Source: CAZSAL01 sp964604825 | GTDB lineage: Bacteria > Elusimicrobiota > Elusimicrobia > 2-01-FULL-59-12 | Assembly (NCBI GenBank): GCA_964604825.1 | Contig: CAZSAL010000017.1 | Location: 1 to 44,632, forward strand | Direction of reading: 5' to 3' | DNA length: 44,632 bases | Shown here: positions 41,528 through 44,632 of the stretch, in pieces | Layout of the letters: each line of letters starts with the position of its first letter | Position numbering within the stretch: the first letter of the stretch is position 1 | Notes under the pieces: model-generated | The model's input: only the letters and a program-made list of their open reading frames with translations | Told to the model about the DNA's origin: nothing | The model's database searches: none | Program-made: the position numbers and the translations under genes

Positions 41528-42154
41528 CTATTCCAGACGCATTACATTGATCTCGATGCGCCGGTTCATCGCGCGATGCTCCGTACTATCGTTGGGGACT
41601 GCGGGGCGGTATTCTCCATGTCCCATGGCGGCCAACCGGGCCGGCGGCAGGCCTTCGTTTTGAATGAGGTATTCAAGAACGCTGTGCGCGCGGGCCGTTG
41701 AGAGCTCCCAGTTATTTCTAAAGCGGCCATGGGTCGGCACATTATCCGTATGGCCTTCGATCACAACCTCGTTTTGTATTTCGCGGAGAACTTTTGCGAT
41801 CGCGTGAAGCGCAGGAATACAGGCGGGTTTCAGGTCCGCCTTCCCCAGGTCGAAGAGCACCGGTTCCTGAAAAGTAATCCGCAGTTTCTGTTCGGTCAGC
41901 TCGACGTTTGCTATCTTCTGCAGTCCATACTTGGAGAATAATTGCTGGATATCGATTTTATGCTTGCCGCCGGCCGCGGACTCTATGCTGAGCAGGCTCA
42001 TCTCCTGCTTCATGCTTTTGGTGTAGGAAAACGCATACAACAACAGGAAAAAGATCATCAGGTACGACATCATGTCGCCGTACGTGATGGACCAGATGGC
42101 GTTTTTATTCAGCTCGTTTTCGAGCTCATCTTCACGAATATGGAATCTGGACAT
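41528..42154 (-). CDS. motB: MotB-like stator protein (TM + OmpA domain)
   Basis: 208 residues, shorter than E. coli MotB (308). The N-terminal membrane segment IWSITYGDMMSYLMIFFLLLY carries the proton-binding aspartate (D27, equivalent to E. coli D32) in its usual place. A short linker (about 45-85) is followed by an OmpA/MotB peptidoglycan-binding domain: VLFDLGKADLKP, 'VVIEGHTDNVP', 'NNWELSTARAHSVLEYLI', 'AAMGHGEYRP', 'RAMNRRIEI'. It should anchor a MotA ring to the cell wall and pass ions. It begins 3 nt after the motA stop. The short linker suggests a compact periplasmic part. Flagellar-independent stators (ExbD/AglS-like) are distinguished by lacking or altering this domain; here it is typical MotB. 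Confidence 0.9.
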   Translation of the reverse strand: MSRFHIREDELENELNKNAIWSITYGDMMSYLMIFFLLLYAFSYTKSMKQEMSLLSIESAAGGKHKIDIQQLFSKYGLQKIANVELTEQKLRITFQEPVLFDLGKADLKPACIPALHAIAKVLREIQNEVVIEGHTDNVPTHGRFRNNWELSTARAHSVLEYLIQNEGLPPARLAAMGHGEYRPAVPNDSTEHRAMNRRIEINVMRLE

Positions 42155-42157
42155 AAG

Positions 42158-42955
42158 TTAAGCGCCGATCCTTGCCGCTTCGGGTATCGGCGCGCCTGCT
42201 ACAGGAATACCCTGCTGCCTGGCGAAGCTGCGCAGCCTCAATTCCAGCAGGTAGGAGGGCTCTTTCTTAAGAATACCTACTATTCCCTCCACGATAAGCG
42301 ACCGGACAAGCAGTTCATCGTTGCTGCGTTCACGAAGTTTCCCTGCAACCGGGATGGCGAAGAAAGAGGAAATTAGAATGCCGTAAAAAGCGGTTGAAAG
42401 CGCGGTCGCCATGCTAGGCCCCACTTTGGTTGGATCGGTTATATGTTGAAGCACGTTCACAATGCCAATAAGTGTTCCCAGCAGCCCGATCATGGGAGAA
42501 ATCACTCCCATCGTACGGAATATCCCGCCCACCACCTGATGGCGAAGCTTCATCTGCAGAATATCTTCATCCAGAACGACGCGGACAAATTCGGGATCGC
42601 CGCTCATCAGCGCAACGTTCGCGGCGCGCGCCAGGAATCCCACCGCGGCCCGACGGTCGGCATCCTGAAGAGCGACCATACCTTCCGATCGCGACCGGTC
42701 AGACAGCTGCCGCAGCATGACAATTACCTGTCCCGGAGGAGTTATCCGCTGAGGGAAGAACAACCGGAAAAACCCCCTGAACGCCATCCATAAGTTCCTG
42801 GCCGAGCTGTTAACCAGGGTCATGGCAAGCGTACCGCCAACTACGATACAGATGCCGTGAGAATTGATAAAAACTTTCAGCCCGCCTCCTTCGCTGGCCC
42901 CGAAATATAAAAGCCCAAATCCGAGTGCAAAACCGATAAATGATAACGGATCCAT
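42158..42955 (-). CDS. motA: MotA-like stator protein
   Basis: 265 residues, close to the usual MotA length. Four membrane segments (about 5-20, 33-48, 148-170, 181-206). The third and fourth carry the functional prolines: P154 in GVISPMIGLLGTLIGIV and P202 in ISSFFAIPVAGKL. The cytoplasmic loop contains DRSRSEGMVALQDAD, matching the MotA charged segment (R90/E98 region) that contacts FliG. There is a GGAGA ribosome site 5 nt before the ATG. The gene follows the FliF-FliG fusion by 11 nt and precedes motB by 3 nt, so rotor and stator parts are made from one transcript. A Zorya ZorA is excluded because there is no long coiled-coil tail. Confidence 0.93.
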   Translation of the reverse strand: MDPLSFIGFALGFGLLYFGASEGGGLKVFINSHGICIVVGGTLAMTLVNSSARNLWMAFRGFFRLFFPQRITPPGQVIVMLRQLSDRSRSEGMVALQDADRRAAVGFLARAANVALMSGDPEFVRVVLDEDILQMKLRHQVVGGIFRTMGVISPMIGLLGTLIGIVNVLQHITDPTKVGPSMATALSTAFYGILISSFFAIPVAGKLRERSNDELLVRSLIVEGIVGILKKEPSYLLELRLRSFARQQGIPVAGAPIPEAARIGA

Positions 42956-42966
42956 TTAATCTCCTC

Positions 42967-44526
42967 TCAAACCTGACTCACTGTTTCCTTGCGCCGGATT
43001 GGCGGAATTTCTCCGTTTTGTTCCAGCCGGCGGGCCACCTGCAGCAGTTTCCTGCCCTCCCCCTCCACATTCTCCTGAGCGGGCGACGCGACCGCCGCCA
43101 TCTCCGCGCGAACGACCTCCGCAATGGAATCCGGCAGTTGGTCGATCATCCCCTGGCGTTTCTTGGCATCCATAGATGACATAAGTATGGGCAGGGAAAT
43201 CTTTTGACGGTACGCTTCCCATAAAAGCTTTTTCAAGACCTTGCCGTCCAGATCGAAAAGGTCCGCGTAAGTTACGAGTTTGGAACGAACCTGACGCGCC
43301 GTATCCGGGAAAGACCGGTCCAGTTCCTTAAGCATTTCCTCCCGCGTTTCAGCCGGGACATCCTCCAGCAGGCGAAGCAGCCGTTCGGGACCGCCGGCAA
43401 CGAAATCAATCGACTTTTGAAGTTTTTGAGCAAACGCCGTAACTTCTGCGGGTTCAAAATTTTTCTCCGCAGTGAATAGAGCGATAACTTCCTGGCGCTT
43501 TTCTTCCTGAAGATTGGAAACCACGTGGGCCGCCCAGTCAGGTTTCAAATAACTCAGAATCATCGCAACGTGCTCCGGGGTTTCTCCGCGAACGATCTGA
43601 ATAAGGTTGGAAAGCTTTTCCTCAGTGATAAAAGCGAACAACTCCTGGCTCGAAGCGCCGTTCCCTTCGACGTCCGCCTCAGCGGCCGCAGGTTCCGTCA
43701 GTTTTTCTTTGGCTTCTTCCGGATTTTCCTTAGCGGTTTGTTCCTGGTTTTTGGTGGAAGAGCTTGCCTGCAGCCGGATAACCTGCAGAGCGGCGGCGGC
43801 GTCTCTCAGGAAATTCCGTATCGGCCCGAAAAAGAAAAGGATCGTAGCCAGAATGCACAGCCACGTGGCCGCCATTCCAGGCGTAACCTGTCCCAGCCAG
43901 TTTAAAAATCGTTCCGATGCGGAAAGATGCGGCGCATTGGAATTAGGCAGTACCATCGGAAAGGTCTGGATCACGAAAGTGTCGCCCTGCTCCGGATGCA
44001 GACCCGCCAGTACCGGGATTTTTGTTTTCAAGTCCTGAAGACGGTCAGGCGTGATGCTGTCCGGAACAGCTATGCGCACAGAAATTTTTCGAAACCAGGC
44101 CGCCATTTTCAAAGCGGACTCCAGATCGGCGGGCTTGCTGCTGCTCCCGGAGGGATGAACCGAACGGCTCAAAGCGGCCTGTTCCTTCCTTCTCAAAAGA
44201 CCCGCGAACTCATCGGCATTTACGCCAGGCAGAATATCCATCGATACGGCCGGCGCGGAAGCGATTTTTTTAGCGGCAGGTTTCTTCGGCTTCATAAAAA
44301 GATCCTGCACAAATTCCTGAAAACGGTCGACATTGGTTTCGATCTTAACCCAGACCCAGGCTTTTGAAACACCACCGATATCATGCACCAGTTGCTCTAT
44401 CCGGCTGGCCATTATGGTCTCATCCGCGCTGTAATCGTCGGCCGAATCGGAAGCAAAAACGCCTCCTGTTCCCATAAATACAAGGGAAAAGCAGAGAAAC
44501 AAACTGCAAAGGAGAGATCTAACCAT
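42967..44526 (-). CDS. FliF-like / FliG fusion (rotor protein with signal peptide)
   Basis: About 519 residues from the ATG at 44526, which has AAAGGA 7 nt upstream. A signal sequence or first membrane helix (MVRSLLCSLFLCFSLVFMG) is followed by a ~200-residue presumed periplasmic domain whose start 'GGVSKAWVWVKIETNVD' resembles the FliF ring-building motif. A second helix (GMAATWLCILATILFFFG, about 217-235) leads to a K/E/A-rich linker and then FliG middle and C-terminal domains: 'LIQIVRGETPEHVAMILSYL', 'AAHVVSNLQEEKRQEVIALF', 'RLLRLLEDVPAETREEMLKE', a torque-helix region 'LFDLDGKVLKKLLWEAYRQ', and the FliG-typical end LLQVARRLEQNGEIPPI. FliF and FliG are normally separate proteins; here they are one chain, followed by motA and motB. 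No hook, export or switch (FliM/N) genes are in the window. It is the first gene of a small motor operon. Confidence 0.85.
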   Translation of the reverse strand: MVRSLLCSLFLCFSLVFMGTGGVFASDSADDYSADETIMASRIEQLVHDIGGVSKAWVWVKIETNVDRFQEFVQDLFMKPKKPAAKKIASAPAVSMDILPGVNADEFAGLLRRKEQAALSRSVHPSGSSSKPADLESALKMAAWFRKISVRIAVPDSITPDRLQDLKTKIPVLAGLHPEQGDTFVIQTFPMVLPNSNAPHLSASERFLNWLGQVTPGMAATWLCILATILFFFGPIRNFLRDAAAALQVIRLQASSSTKNQEQTAKENPEEAKEKLTEPAAAEADVEGNGASSQELFAFITEEKLSNLIQIVRGETPEHVAMILSYLKPDWAAHVVSNLQEEKRQEVIALFTAEKNFEPAEVTAFAQKLQKSIDFVAGGPERLLRLLEDVPAETREEMLKELDRSFPDTARQVRSKLVTYADLFDLDGKVLKKLLWEAYRQKISLPILMSSMDAKKRQGMIDQLPDSIAEVVRAEMAAVASPAQENVEGEGRKLLQVARRLEQNGEIPPIRRKETVSQV

Positions 44527-44632
44527 TAAGATTCCTTTAACAGGCAAAACAATCTAAATCAAGTACTTTTTTACGCCTGTGATCTAAAACTCAAAAGTGA
44601 ACCGTTTTTTGGGGATTTAAAGCTGAAAAGTG

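Noticed and set aside
42158..42955. MotA/MotB pair as a Zorya anti-phage system
   Set aside because: ZorA has a long C-terminal cytoplasmic tail and ZorAB are followed by zorC/D or zorE. Here MotA is standard length and the partner gene is a FliG-type rotor.

Overview
The window looks like a chromosomal piece of a Gram-negative, non-model bacterium of about 50-55% GC. The evidence is outer-membrane PorV-family beta-barrels, an OmpA-type peptidoglycan-binding domain, a relic of a TonB-dependent receptor and a very large secreted modular protein. The gene mix (yebC-ruvC-ruvA-ruvB, PorV-like barrels, tandem Wzy_C/TPR proteins, a 22-kb surface-protein gene) would fit an Elusimicrobiota- or Omnitrophota-like lineage. 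That is an inference from gene content; there is no rRNA here to test it.

Layout. (i) 1-750: the 5' part of a ParB-like HTH gene cut by the window edge, a TonB-receptor C-terminal relic and a strong hairpin. (ii) 748-10161, all on the minus strand, read right to left: tRNA-Thr(CGT), a PorV-family protein, two tandem O-antigen-ligase-like membrane proteins with TPR tails, yebC, ruvC, ruvA, ruvB. Dispersed palindromic repeats lie in the two wider gaps. (iii) 10075-14390: a small decayed mobile island beside tRNA-Thr, with a truncated tyrosine recombinase, an excisionase-like HTH, an AAA/DUF4143 ATPase and a hipB-hipA toxin-antitoxin pair with two textbook HipB operators. (iv) 14551-15929: the only plus-strand genes, a small lipoprotein-like protein overlapping an orphan ABC ATPase. 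(v) 15914-39600: a 21.9-kb minus-strand gene for a secreted protein of about 7,295 residues, followed with a 4-nt ATGA overlap by a PorV-like barrel fused to an OmpA domain. (vi) 39739-44526: an MscS-type channel with a cyclic-nucleotide-binding domain, tRNA-Phe(GAA), and a three-gene operon fliF/fliG-fusion - motA - motB.

The giant protein has a signal peptide and two tandem glycine-rich domains. It then has eight beta-rich 'GNW..ANW.GG.VPG' modules, seven of them carrying a LamG domain. Between modules 6 and 7 lie two fibronectin III domains, a six-repeat NHL-type propeller and ten more FN3 domains. Three FN3 domains close the repeats, and the protein ends in a PNGDGIND-type C-terminal domain like the T9SS type-B / FlgD-Ig sorting modules.

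Most interesting reading: a giant adhesin with a T9SS type-B-like tail, translationally coupled to a PorV/OmpA barrel, resembles the SprB-SprF logic of Bacteroidota gliding. Just upstream is a stripped-down rotary motor in which FliF-like and FliG-like parts are fused into one signal-peptide-bearing protein, with its own MotA/MotB stator. Each part is supported by sequence. That they form one surface-motility or secretion system is inference from proximity only, and no other flagellar or T9SS core genes are present in the window.
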